A DNA stretch of 64,000 nt from Hydrogenophaga taeniospiralis. GTDB lineage: Bacteria > Pseudomonadota > Gammaproteobacteria > Burkholderiales > Burkholderiaceae_C. Under the pieces are notes generated by a model that made no database searches, was not told the DNA's origin, and worked only from the letters and a program-made list of their open reading frames with translations. The stretch spans positions 2,146,501-2,210,500 of the forward strand of contig NZ_JAHBAG010000001.1 in NCBI RefSeq assembly GCF_020510445.1. Reading direction: 5' to 3'. Position 1 is the first letter of the stretch. Each line of letters begins with the position of its first letter. Below, piece by piece: positions 45,533 to 52,136 of this stretch. A program made the position numbers and the translations under genes.

Positions 45533-46423
45533 TCATGCACCGTTTCGGGGTGTTGGGCTGTCGAGCGGCGCCGCCAGGGCGCGGTTGATCGTGCGGATCA
45601 GGTCCACGCCGAGGGCGCTCAGCCCCCGGTGCAGTTGGATCAGGTCGGCGCCGGCGTGCCGGCGGGCCAGGGCTTCCGGGGCGCTGTGGATGCCGCCCAC
45701 GCTGATCAGGCAGGTCTCGCGCGGCACGGCGCGGGCCACGCGGCGCAGCGCTTCGAGGGCGGCACCGGCGTCGCTTGCGCCCTCGGCGCTGAGCAGCAAC
45801 CCGGCCGCCCCGCGGGTGACGAAGTCGGCGGCCACACGGGCGCCGTCGGGGCCCTCGGTCCAGGCCATGGGCAGCTTCACGACGATCGGTCGGCGTGGCC
45901 GGGCGGGGGTTGTGTCGAGCGCGGCGGCCACGGTGGCCACCAGGTGGGCGAAGCGCGCCGCCGTCGGGGGCGCGCGGCCCGGGTTGAGCGTCAGGTAGTC
46001 CACCCAGGGCGGGAGGGGCTGCAGGCCGGCGAGCAGCTCGTCCTCGGCCTGCGCCCAGGGGGTCGTGGGGTGCCGGCCCAGGCTGAGGCCGCAGACGGCG
46101 CGCGGTGCGGCGGACGCCTGCGGACCGGGGTGGCCCGGTCGGATAGGGTCCATGCCGGTGCCGCACAGGTCGGGGCCGGCCACGGTGCCCAGTTCCACGT
46201 GCCCAAGGCCTAGCCGGTGGGCGTGACCGAGCAGCGCGCCCTGGGGGTCGAAGCCCGCCGCCAGGCCCACCGGGCCGGGAAAGTCCAGGCCCATCTGGCG
46301 CAGCGCCGGGCCCGGCCAGGGGCACCGCTGTGGCGCGTTGCGGGCGGCATCGAGCAACTGCGCCAGCGCCAGGCGCGTGCGGCGGGCCAGGGGCGTTTCA
46401 CCCTCGGTGGCGGGCTCAGCCAT
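45533..46423 (-). CDS. Dihydroorotate dehydrogenase-like flavoprotein in the pqq-type operon
   Basis: A 296-residue protein with the PyrD (class 2) fold: GPVGLAAGFDPQGALLG, LGHVELGTVAGPD, VVKLPM and the FMN phosphate loop SVGGIHSAPEALARRHAGAD with LIQLHRGL. Residues used for dihydroorotate are lost: the Lys of the LDKDG-type motif is Gln or Pro here, the NRMGFNN loop is not recognisable, and NISSPNT is replaced by TLNPGRAP, removing the catalytic Ser. FMN binding should persist, so it is probably an oxidoreductase with a new substrate. It overlaps the SerC-like gene by 8 bases and ends the pqqA-led operon. It is unlikely to serve pyrimidine synthesis. Confidence 0.75.
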   Translation of the reverse strand: MAEPATEGETPLARRTRLALAQLLDAARNAPQRCPWPGPALRQMGLDFPGPVGLAAGFDPQGALLGHAHRLGLGHVELGTVAGPDLCGTGMDPIRPGHPGPQASAAPRAVCGLSLGRHPTTPWAQAEDELLAGLQPLPPWVDYLTLNPGRAPPTAARFAHLVATVAAALDTTPARPRRPIVVKLPMAWTEGPDGARVAADFVTRGAAGLLLSAEGASDAGAALEALRRVARAVPRETCLISVGGIHSAPEALARRHAGADLIQLHRGLSALGVDLIRTINRALAAPLDSPTPRNGA

Positions 46424-47525
46424 GGTTGCGCTGGAACGCCCTCAGGAACGACATCAACGCCGACACCGCCGCTTCGGGCGTGCCGTTGTACAGGCTCACG
46501 CGCAGACCCCCCAGGTCCGGATGGCCCTGCAGATCGAACAGGCCGGCGGCCCGCGCCTGTTCGAGGAAACGGGGCGTCAGGGCCGGGTCGGCCAGGCCGA
46601 AGCAGGGGTTGATGCGCGAGCGCCAGGCCGGATCGACCCCGGGCCGGTAGAAACCGCCGCTGGCGTCCAGGGCCTGGTAGACCGCCTCGCTGCGCCGGGC
46701 AGCGGTGTGTGCCATCGCCGGCACGCCACCCTGCCGTTCGATCCAGCCCAGCATGGCGTGGGCGACGAAGATGGCGAACACCGGTGGTGTGTTCAGGCGC
46801 GAGTCGGCGGCGGCCAGGGCGGTGTAGTTCATGACGCCGGGCACGCTGGGCCGGGCGCGGCCCAGCAGCTCGTCGCGCACGACCACCAGCGTCAGCCCCG
46901 GCACGCCCAGCGCCTTCTGGGCGCTGGCGTACAGCAGGCCAAGGTCGGTCCAGTCGATTTCGCGGGTGAGCAGGTCGGAGCTCATGTCGACCACCAGCGG
47001 CCAGGGGCTGGCGGGCAGCCGGGGCCACTGCCAGCCGTCCGCGGTCTCGTTGCTGGTGAGGTGCAGGTAGGCCACCGGCGCCGTGTCCGGGGATGGGGCG
47101 CTGGGGTCCAGGGCATCGTGGCGCAGGCTCACGACCCGGGCGTGGCGGGCGGCCTCGGCCGCGGCCCGCCGCGACCAGTGGCCGGTGTCCATGTGGGCGG
47201 CGGCATCGTCGGGACCCAGCAGGTTGAGCGGCACCAGGGCGAACTGCGCGCTGGCCCCGCCCTGCATGAACAGCACCTGGTAGCCCGGCGGGATGCCCAG
47301 CAGCCGCCGCAGGCGGGCCTGGGTCTCGTGCTGCAGTTCGCGAAACGCCTCCGAGGTGAAGGGCAGGCTCAGCACCGGTCCCCCGCCGCGCCAGGACCGG
47401 CAGGCCTGGGCCACCTCGTCCACCACCTCCGGCGGCAACGGGCCGGCCGCCGCCGAGAAGCTGTGGCCACCCGCAGGAGCGGCGGATGGTCCGGCCACCG
47501 GATCAGGGCAGCAGGACACCGCCAT
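46416..47525 (-). CDS. SerC-like class V aminotransferase in the pqq-type operon
   Basis: A 369-residue PLP enzyme close to phosphoserine aminotransferase: FSAAAGPLPPEVV, LFMQGGASAQFALVPLNLLG, the Schiff-base Lys in LYASAQKALGVPGLTLVVVR, RLNTPPVFAIF and GGLRVSLYNGTPEAAVSAL. Two parts of the phosphate/carboxylate site are missing. The SHRGKEF-type His-Arg is replaced by LPFTSEAF, and the GHR of the late loop is GHP. It therefore probably does not act on phosphoserine. It overlaps the upstream membrane-protein gene by 23 bases and the downstream flavoprotein gene by 8. An amino-transfer or PLP-dependent step on a peptide-derived intermediate is inferred. A diverged housekeeping SerC is the alternative. 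Confidence 0.75.
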   Translation of the reverse strand: MAVSCCPDPVAGPSAAPAGGHSFSAAAGPLPPEVVDEVAQACRSWRGGGPVLSLPFTSEAFRELQHETQARLRRLLGIPPGYQVLFMQGGASAQFALVPLNLLGPDDAAAHMDTGHWSRRAAAEAARHARVVSLRHDALDPSAPSPDTAPVAYLHLTSNETADGWQWPRLPASPWPLVVDMSSDLLTREIDWTDLGLLYASAQKALGVPGLTLVVVRDELLGRARPSVPGVMNYTALAAADSRLNTPPVFAIFVAHAMLGWIERQGGVPAMAHTAARRSEAVYQALDASGGFYRPGVDPAWRSRINPCFGLADPALTPRFLEQARAAGLFDLQGHPDLGGLRVSLYNGTPEAAVSALMSFLRAFQRNHG

Positions 47526-48009
47526 GGGACCCTGCGGCCATGAAGAACAGCAGCGGGACCGACAGCATCGTGTTCACGCGCGCCGACAGGAAGGTGATGC
47601 GCGAGCAGCGCAGGCGCTGCTCGATGGGGGCGGGTACGAAACCGAGTACGCGCTTCTGGTTCGGCCACAGCACGAACCACAGGTTGCACACCATGATCAC
47701 GCCCAGCCACAGGCCGACGCCGATGGGCGCCAGCCCGCCCTGCAGGCCCAGGGCGCCGGGCAGCGTGCCGCGCAGCCCCAGCATGGCCAGCCCGGTGCCC
47801 AGCGTGAGCAGCGAGGCGTAGCGAAACGTGCCGTGCTCGCGAGCCAGCAGGTCGCGCTGGCGCGGACTGCCGGGGTCTGCGAGGTCGGACGCCGCCAGCG
47901 GCAGGTAGCGCGGGCGTGTGATCGCGGTGGCGTAGTTGTGGCCGATCCACACCAGCGCGCCAGCGAAGTGCGCCCAGCGCAGCAGCAGGTCCAGCAGGAA
48001 GATGTCCAT
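47503..48009 (-). CDS. PuuD-like (urate hydroxylase N-domain) membrane protein, short form
   Basis: A 168-residue membrane protein with four hydrophobic segments. It starts MDIFLLDLLLRWAHFAGALVWIGHNY, close to the first helix of the urate hydroxylase PuuD at 62.3 kb (LLLRWLHVIVAIAWIG). It shares the later FLSARVNTMLSVPLLF pattern with PuuD's HNTYFTLPVLF. His residues in WIGHNY and REHGTFRYAS could bind heme. It lacks the cytochrome c domain and half of PuuD's length. It overlaps the SerC-like gene and follows the 37-residue peptide gene by 12 bases. An electron-transfer or membrane docking role in cofactor synthesis is a guess. Confidence 0.7.
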   Translation of the reverse strand: MDIFLLDLLLRWAHFAGALVWIGHNYATAITRPRYLPLAASDLADPGSPRQRDLLAREHGTFRYASLLTLGTGLAMLGLRGTLPGALGLQGGLAPIGVGLWLGVIMVCNLWFVLWPNQKRVLGFVPAPIEQRLRCSRITFLSARVNTMLSVPLLFFMAAGSHGGVLLP

Positions 48010-48021
48010 GCCCAGGCTCCG

Positions 48022-48135
48022 TCAGGCGCCGCCCAGCAGGCGCAGCAGGGCCGCCAGCACGGCGGTCAGGGCCACGCCCATCAGCACCGTCAGCAGGGCC
48101 GAGTCCAGGGGATGGCGCCGGGGTGGGGAGCTCAT
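48022..48135 (-). CDS. 37-residue single-helix membrane peptide
   Basis: A short gene whose ATG overlaps the pqqE stop (ATGA), so it is translated with pqqE. The product has a basic/proline N-terminus (MSSPPRRHPLDSALL) and one hydrophobic helix (TVLMGVALTAVLAALLRLL). The size and tight coupling suggest a small membrane subunit, possibly of the adjacent PuuD-like protein. No family is recognised, and it could be a non-functional frame, but the coupled overlap and operon position argue for a gene. Confidence 0.5.
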   Translation of the reverse strand: MSSPPRRHPLDSALLTVLMGVALTAVLAALLRLLGGA

Positions 48136-49265
48136 CGCGACGGCTCCTGCGGCGCTGTGCGCATGATCAGCGGCATGCGCACACGGGTGGGGTCGGTGGC
48201 GCGGGCCACGGCCTGGGTGATCAGCCCGTGGTGCGGGGACTTGGCGCAGGCCGGGTCGGTGTTGCAGGCGTCGCCGGTCAGCAGGTAGGCCTGGCAGCGG
48301 CAGCCGCCGAAATCGGTCTCCCGCTCGTCGCAGGAGCGGCAGGGCTCGCGCATCCAGTCCAGGCCGCGGAACTGGCGGAAGGTGGGCGATTCGTTCCAGA
48401 GCCAGTCCAGCCCGTGTTCGCGCACCGTCGGAAAGCTCAGGCCGTCGATCGATCGCGCCTCCTGGCAGGGCATGGCGGTGCCGTCGGGGGCGATGGTCAG
48501 GTGGATCGAACCCCAGCCGTTCATGCAGGCCTTGGGCCGCGACTCGTGGTAATCGGGGATGACGAAGTAGATCGTCATGCGGTCGCCCAGCCGCTGCCGG
48601 GCCTCGTTGACCGTGCGCTCGGCCCGCTCCAGCTGCTCGCGCGTGGGCATCAGCTCGTCGCGGTTGAGCAGGGCCCAGTTGTAGTACTGGATGTTGGCGA
48701 ATTCGAGGTAGTCCACGCCGATGTCCTCGGCCATCGCGAGGACCTGCGCCGTCTGGTCGACGTTGTGGCGGAACACCGGCACGTTGAGCACCATCGGGAA
48801 GCCGTGGGCCTTGATCATCCGCGCCACCTTGAGCTTGAGGTCGAAGACCTTGGCCCCCACCAGCGCGTCGGTCAGCTCGCGGTCGCTCGACTGGATCGAC
48901 AGCTGGATCTGCTTGAGACCGGCCTGTTTCAGCGCCACCAGGCGCGCCTCGCTCAGCCCGACGCCCGAGGTGATCAGGTTGGTGTAGTAGCCCAGGCCGT
49001 TGGCCTCTTCGACCAGTTCCTCCAGGTCGTCGCGCAGCATCGGCTCGCCGCCGGTGAAGCCCAGCTGCAGCGCACCGAGTTCGCGGCCCTGGCGCAGCAC
49101 CCGTTTCCATTCGTCGGTGCTCAGCTCCGGCCCGTGCCCGGGCGCGGCGTTCACCGGGTTGCTGCACCACGGGCACTTCAACGGGCAGCGGTAGGTCAGT
49201 TCGAGCACCAGCCACAGCGGCAGGCCCTGGCCGTCAAGTCTGACGACGGATCCATCCTTTGGCAC
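48132..49265 (-). CDS. pqqE: PqqE-type radical SAM peptide cyclase
   Basis: A 377-residue radical-SAM protein. Cluster ligands are Cys27, Cys31 and Cys34 (TYRCPLKCPWCSNP). LGFTGGEPMLRDDLEEL, GYYTNLITSGVGL and KACMNGWGSIHLTIAPDGTA are PqqE-like. The C-terminal SPASM region has EPCRSCDERETDFGGCRCQA, TGDACNTDP and CAKSPHHG for auxiliary clusters. PqqE joins the Glu and Tyr side chains of PqqA through a carbon-carbon bond. Its start overlaps pqqD by 32 bases. Everything seen agrees with a working cyclase. The oddity is the company it keeps: no pqqB or pqqC. Confidence 0.93.
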   Translation of the reverse strand: MPKDGSVVRLDGQGLPLWLVLELTYRCPLKCPWCSNPVNAAPGHGPELSTDEWKRVLRQGRELGALQLGFTGGEPMLRDDLEELVEEANGLGYYTNLITSGVGLSEARLVALKQAGLKQIQLSIQSSDRELTDALVGAKVFDLKLKVARMIKAHGFPMVLNVPVFRHNVDQTAQVLAMAEDIGVDYLEFANIQYYNWALLNRDELMPTREQLERAERTVNEARQRLGDRMTIYFVIPDYHESRPKACMNGWGSIHLTIAPDGTAMPCQEARSIDGLSFPTVREHGLDWLWNESPTFRQFRGLDWMREPCRSCDERETDFGGCRCQAYLLTGDACNTDPACAKSPHHGLITQAVARATDPTRVRMPLIMRTAPQEPSR

Positions 49266-49596
49266 GGAACACCTCCAGGAATGTCAGTACGCCCGCTTCG
49301 ACGCGGGCCGGTTCATCGGGATACAGCGCCTGCAGCTCGGCGATCAGTTGCGCGTCTGTTCGCACGCCGTCACAGCGCTTGAGGATTTCGCCGGCGGTCT
49401 CGTTGAGCTTGACGATGCCCTCCGGGTACAGCAGCACGTGGGCCGCCTGGCTGGGCTCCCAGCGAAACAGGTACATCGGGTGCAGGACATGGCGGCCTGA
49501 GTCGCCGCCGGGCCGCCCCAAGGCGGCGAACGCCCCCTCGGGGGGCAGCGAAGCGTGGGGGTCTCTGTGCGGATCGGGCCGGGCGGCGTGGTTCAT
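49234..49596 (-). CDS. pqqD: PqqD-type peptide chaperone with repeat-derived N-terminus
   Basis: A 120-residue protein. The C-terminal 80 residues are a PqqD domain (YLFRWEPSQAAHVLLYPEGI, VKLNETAGEILKRCDGVRT, FLEVFRAKGWI), which binds the PqqA precursor and presents it to PqqE. The first 35-40 residues, including HASLPPEGAFAALGRPGG, are encoded by a copy of the dispersed repeat that follows pqqA, so the original start may have been nearer MYLFRWEP. ATG 49596 was chosen as the first Met in frame after pqqA. It overlaps pqqE by 32 bases. Confidence 0.85.
   Translation of the reverse strand: MNHAARPDPHRDPHASLPPEGAFAALGRPGGDSGRHVLHPMYLFRWEPSQAAHVLLYPEGIVKLNETAGEILKRCDGVRTDAQLIAELQALYPDEPARVEAGVLTFLEVFRAKGWIRRQT
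49490..49562 (-). repeat. Dispersed gene-end repeat, copy 9, inside the pqqD reading frame
   Basis: On the minus strand: GACCCCCACGCTTCGCTGCC, then CCCCGAGGGGGCG, then GGCGGCCCGGCGGCGACTCA. It starts about 85 bases after the pqqA stop, in the same orientation, and is read through to give the pqqD N-terminus. Confidence 0.65.
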
Positions 49597-49645
49597 GGTG
49601 GGTACCCCTCGTGTCCGGGGGGCGGCTTGCGCCGCCCCCGACGGA

Positions 49646-49720
49646 TCAACGCACGTAAACGTAGGCCGTGACTTCGAAGCCCAGGCGGATGTCGCAGAAA
49701 GCCGGATCAATCCATTGCAT
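49646..49720 (-). CDS. pqqA: PqqA-like precursor peptide
   Basis: A 24-residue peptide, MQWIDPAFCDIRLG followed by FEVTAYVYVR. The core keeps the PQQ precursor pattern PAF-D-RLG-EVT-Y, with Glu16 and Tyr20 at the required E-x3-Y spacing, so these should be the residues fused by PqqE. Differences from common PqqA are Cys9, and Tyr22 as a second tyrosine. A clear AAGGAA ribosome site lies 8 bases before the ATG. pqqD follows after 49 bases. It is too short for usual gene finders but well supported by context. Confidence 0.9.
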   Translation of the reverse strand: MQWIDPAFCDIRLGFEVTAYVYVR

Positions 49721-49923
49721 GGTGATTTCCTTGAGGTTGAGATGAAGGGAAACAGCGGCGAGGCATCGACCCCGCCTGCTGGTCATTGTGGAGACCGCCG
49801 GGCCCAGGCGCCACGGAGGGATCGCGAATCGCCCCTCGGGAATTTCATGGAAATGGCTCCAGAAAATCATGAGGGCCCGCGGCGTCGGCGCTGGCGCCGG
49901 CCGGGCGCTCGGCCTTCGGCCTT
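49721..49923 (-). promoter_or_regulatory. pqqA promoter region with shared 15-bp element and palindrome
   Basis: This 203-base gap lies upstream of pqqA and after the response-regulator stop. It contains CCAGAAAATCATGAG (49859-49873), repeated before the histidine kinase gene, and beside it the palindrome ATTTCATGGAAAT (49842-49854; arms ATTTC/GAAAT). Both may be binding sites for the adjacent response regulator. The -10/-35 boxes could not be placed with confidence. Confidence 0.5.
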
Positions 49924-50556
49924 TCAGGCCTCGATCACGCCCCAGCGCAGCGCCAGCAACGTGAGTTCGGCCTGGTTGCTGGCCCCCAGCTTCTGCTTGA
50001 CGTTGTACAGGTGGGTTCCCACCGTGCTGGGCGAGAGGCTCAGCGCCCGGGCGATCTCCTGGACGCTGCGCCCGCGCGCGAGCCGGGTGAACACCTCGAA
50101 CTCGCGCTCGGACAGCGCGTCGAACGGGCTGGTGCTGCCGTCGAACTGCGACAGGGCCATGGCCTGCGCGGTCTGCGGGTCCAGGTAGCGCCGGCCCTGC
50201 GCCACGGCGCGCACCGCCTCGGGCAGGGCCTCGGGGGCGCTGCGCTTGCCCAGGAAACCCAGCGCGCCGGCGTTGAGGGCGCGGCGCGGGTAGGCCGCGT
50301 CGTCGTGCGCCGAGAGCACCAGCACCCCGGGCACGGGATCGCGCGACCGCAGGCGCCGCAGCGTCTCCAGCCCGCCCAGGCCGGGCATGGTCAGGTCCAT
50401 GACGATGACGTCGGCGGCCCACTGGGGCAGCTCCCGCAACAGGGTCTCACCGTCGGCGGCCTCGCCCACCACCTCGAACCCGCCCTGTGCCTGCAGCAGC
50501 AGTCGAAACCCCATGCGCACCACGGCATGGTCGTCCACCAGCACCACCCGGATCAT
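49924..50556 (-). CDS. NarL/LuxR-family response regulator next to the pqq-type operon
   Basis: A 210-residue regulator: receiver VVLVDDHAVVRMGFRLLL, phospho-acceptor Asp54 (VIVMDLTMPGLGG), GFLGKRSAPEAL with the conserved Lys, and C-terminal helix-turn-helix LSEREFEVFTRLARGRSV / SPSTVGTHLYNVKQKLG. Its ATG overlaps the kinase stop (ATGA). It resembles AgmR/ErbR-type regulators, which control pqq and alcohol oxidation genes in pseudomonads; position upstream of pqqA fits the same job. Confidence 0.92.
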   Translation of the reverse strand: MIRVVLVDDHAVVRMGFRLLLQAQGGFEVVGEAADGETLLRELPQWAADVIVMDLTMPGLGGLETLRRLRSRDPVPGVLVLSAHDDAAYPRRALNAGALGFLGKRSAPEALPEAVRAVAQGRRYLDPQTAQAMALSQFDGSTSPFDALSEREFEVFTRLARGRSVQEIARALSLSPSTVGTHLYNVKQKLGASNQAELTLLALRWGVIEA

Positions 50557-51968
50557 GCCTCGTCTCCTTCGGCCGGCCGGCCCCCGCAGGGCAGTTCCAG
50601 GCGGACCTGCGTGCCGCCCTCGGGGCGGCGCTGGGCGTCGAAGCGCCCGCCCAGCGCCACCGCGCGTTCGTGCAGGCCGGGCAGGCCGAAGCGGTGGGGG
50701 CGCTGGTCTGGCGGCGGCAGGCCGCAGCCATCGTCGGTCACCGTCAGGCTCAGGGTCTGTGCGTTGTGCTGCAGCAGCAGGCCCAGGTGCCGCGCCCCGC
50801 TGTGTTTGAGGGCGTTGTTCAGGGCCTCCTGGGCCGTCCGGTAGACCGCCAAGGCGGTGTCCGCGTCGACCGGTGTTTCCGGGCCCTCGATGCGCAGGTC
50901 GAAGACCTGCGCGCGGTGGCGCAGGCGCAGGCTGGCGACCAGGTCGCGCAGCGCGTCGGGCAGGCCCAGCGGGCCCAGCGTCAGCGGTGTCAGCCGCGGA
51001 ATCATGCCGTGCATCGCGTCGTACAGGCGCGCGGCCTCGGTGTCGATCATCTGGGCGGCCTCGCGGCCCGTGGTGTCGTCGGTCGGCAGCCGGGCCAGCA
51101 GGGAGCGGGCGAGCGAGCGGATGGCGGTGACCGATTGCCCCAGCTCGTCGTGCAACTCGGCGGCAATGTCCTTGCGCTCGGCCTCCAGGCGCTGCTCGAC
51201 CTGTTGGGCCCAGGCCCGGCTCTCCGACAGCCGCTGCCGCGCTTCGCGGGCGGCGATGCGTTGCTGTAGGGTGGTCTCGATGGCCTCGCCCAGCCGGTTG
51301 ACCGACTCGCCGATCAGCGCCGCCTCGCGGCCCGGCAGGGGCGGCAGCCGGGTGGCGTAGTCGCCGGCCTGCAGCCGCCGCAGGCCCTCGACGATGCGCG
51401 CAAAGGGGCGCAGGGTTCGCCCGACCGCCCAGAACACGGCGACATGGAGGGCCACCAGCGCCAGCGTGGCGATGCCGGCCAGCCGCACCAGGTGGTCCCA
51501 GCCGTCGAGGATGGCCCGCGACGGGTTGGGCTCGATCGCCAGCACGGCGCCCGGCATGCGCACCAGCTGGCGCTGCAGCGGCGGCACGACCCAGGCGGTG
51601 AACCATTCGGGGGCATCGCGACCCTGCTTGTAGGTGGCCGGTGGCGAGCGGTAGAGCACCCGGCCGTCGTCGCCCACCAGCACGATGTCGTTGGACCGCA
51701 CGCGACCGAGCTGTTCCAGGAAACCGAGCATGGCCGGGGGCCCGCCACGGGAGAAGATGCCGCTGACGCGCTCCAGCAGCTGGGTGGCCACCTTGTTCGA
51801 CGCGGTGATTTCTTCCCGCACGCTGGCACGCGTGCCGTCGATCTGCAGCCCCACCAGCGCGGCGACGAACAGGCCCGTCAGCGTGGCCACGATCAGGTTG
51901 AGCTGCAGGCGCAGCGAGGCGCTGCGCCTGCGGGGCAGAGGGAGCGGCGGCGAGAGGGGTTCGACCAT
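50553..51968 (-). CDS. NarL-type sensor histidine kinase (HisKA_3)
   Basis: A 471-residue membrane kinase. Membrane helices lie at about residues 24-44 and 161-181, with a periplasmic sensor of about 115 residues between them and a HAMP-like region to about 235. The phosphorylated His273 is in IAAELHDELGQSVTAIRSLA. HATPase motifs are RTAQEALNNALKHSGA, VTDDGCGL and RFGLPGLHERAVALGG. The sensor has no recognised fold, so the signal is unknown; redox state or an alcohol are guesses from context. The start was taken at 51968. The response regulator gene overlaps its end. Confidence 0.88.
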   Translation of the reverse strand: MVEPLSPPLPLPRRRSASLRLQLNLIVATLTGLFVAALVGLQIDGTRASVREEITASNKVATQLLERVSGIFSRGGPPAMLGFLEQLGRVRSNDIVLVGDDGRVLYRSPPATYKQGRDAPEWFTAWVVPPLQRQLVRMPGAVLAIEPNPSRAILDGWDHLVRLAGIATLALVALHVAVFWAVGRTLRPFARIVEGLRRLQAGDYATRLPPLPGREAALIGESVNRLGEAIETTLQQRIAAREARQRLSESRAWAQQVEQRLEAERKDIAAELHDELGQSVTAIRSLARSLLARLPTDDTTGREAAQMIDTEAARLYDAMHGMIPRLTPLTLGPLGLPDALRDLVASLRLRHRAQVFDLRIEGPETPVDADTALAVYRTAQEALNNALKHSGARHLGLLLQHNAQTLSLTVTDDGCGLPPPDQRPHRFGLPGLHERAVALGGRFDAQRRPEGGTQVRLELPCGGRPAEGDEA

Positions 51969-52029
51969 GCCCCATTGTCGGACGATGACCGCCCCGGTAG
52001 GGCCCCGGCGCTGCGGCGGCACGCACTTT

Positions 52030-52044
52030 CCAGAAAATCATGAG
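52030..52044 (-). promoter_or_regulatory. 15-bp element upstream of the histidine kinase, same as before pqqA
   Basis: CCAGAAAATCATGAG at 61 bases before the kinase ATG; an exact copy lies in the pqqA promoter region (49859-49873). A shared operator or promoter motif is the simplest reading. Confidence 0.5.
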
Positions 52045-52088
52045 ACGGCGGGCCGTTGGATGGCGGCCGCGGCCCCCGCCGTGGGGTG

Positions 52089-52114
52089 AAAAAAAGGGAC
52101 GCTGAAGCGTCCCT
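52089..52114 (-). terminator. Rho-independent terminator after maeB
   Basis: On the minus strand, stem AGGGACGC and GCGTCCCT around TTCA is followed by seven T residues, 23 bases after the maeB stop. Confidence 0.9.
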
Positions 52115-52136
52115 CGGGGGTGGGCTTGAGGCCGGG

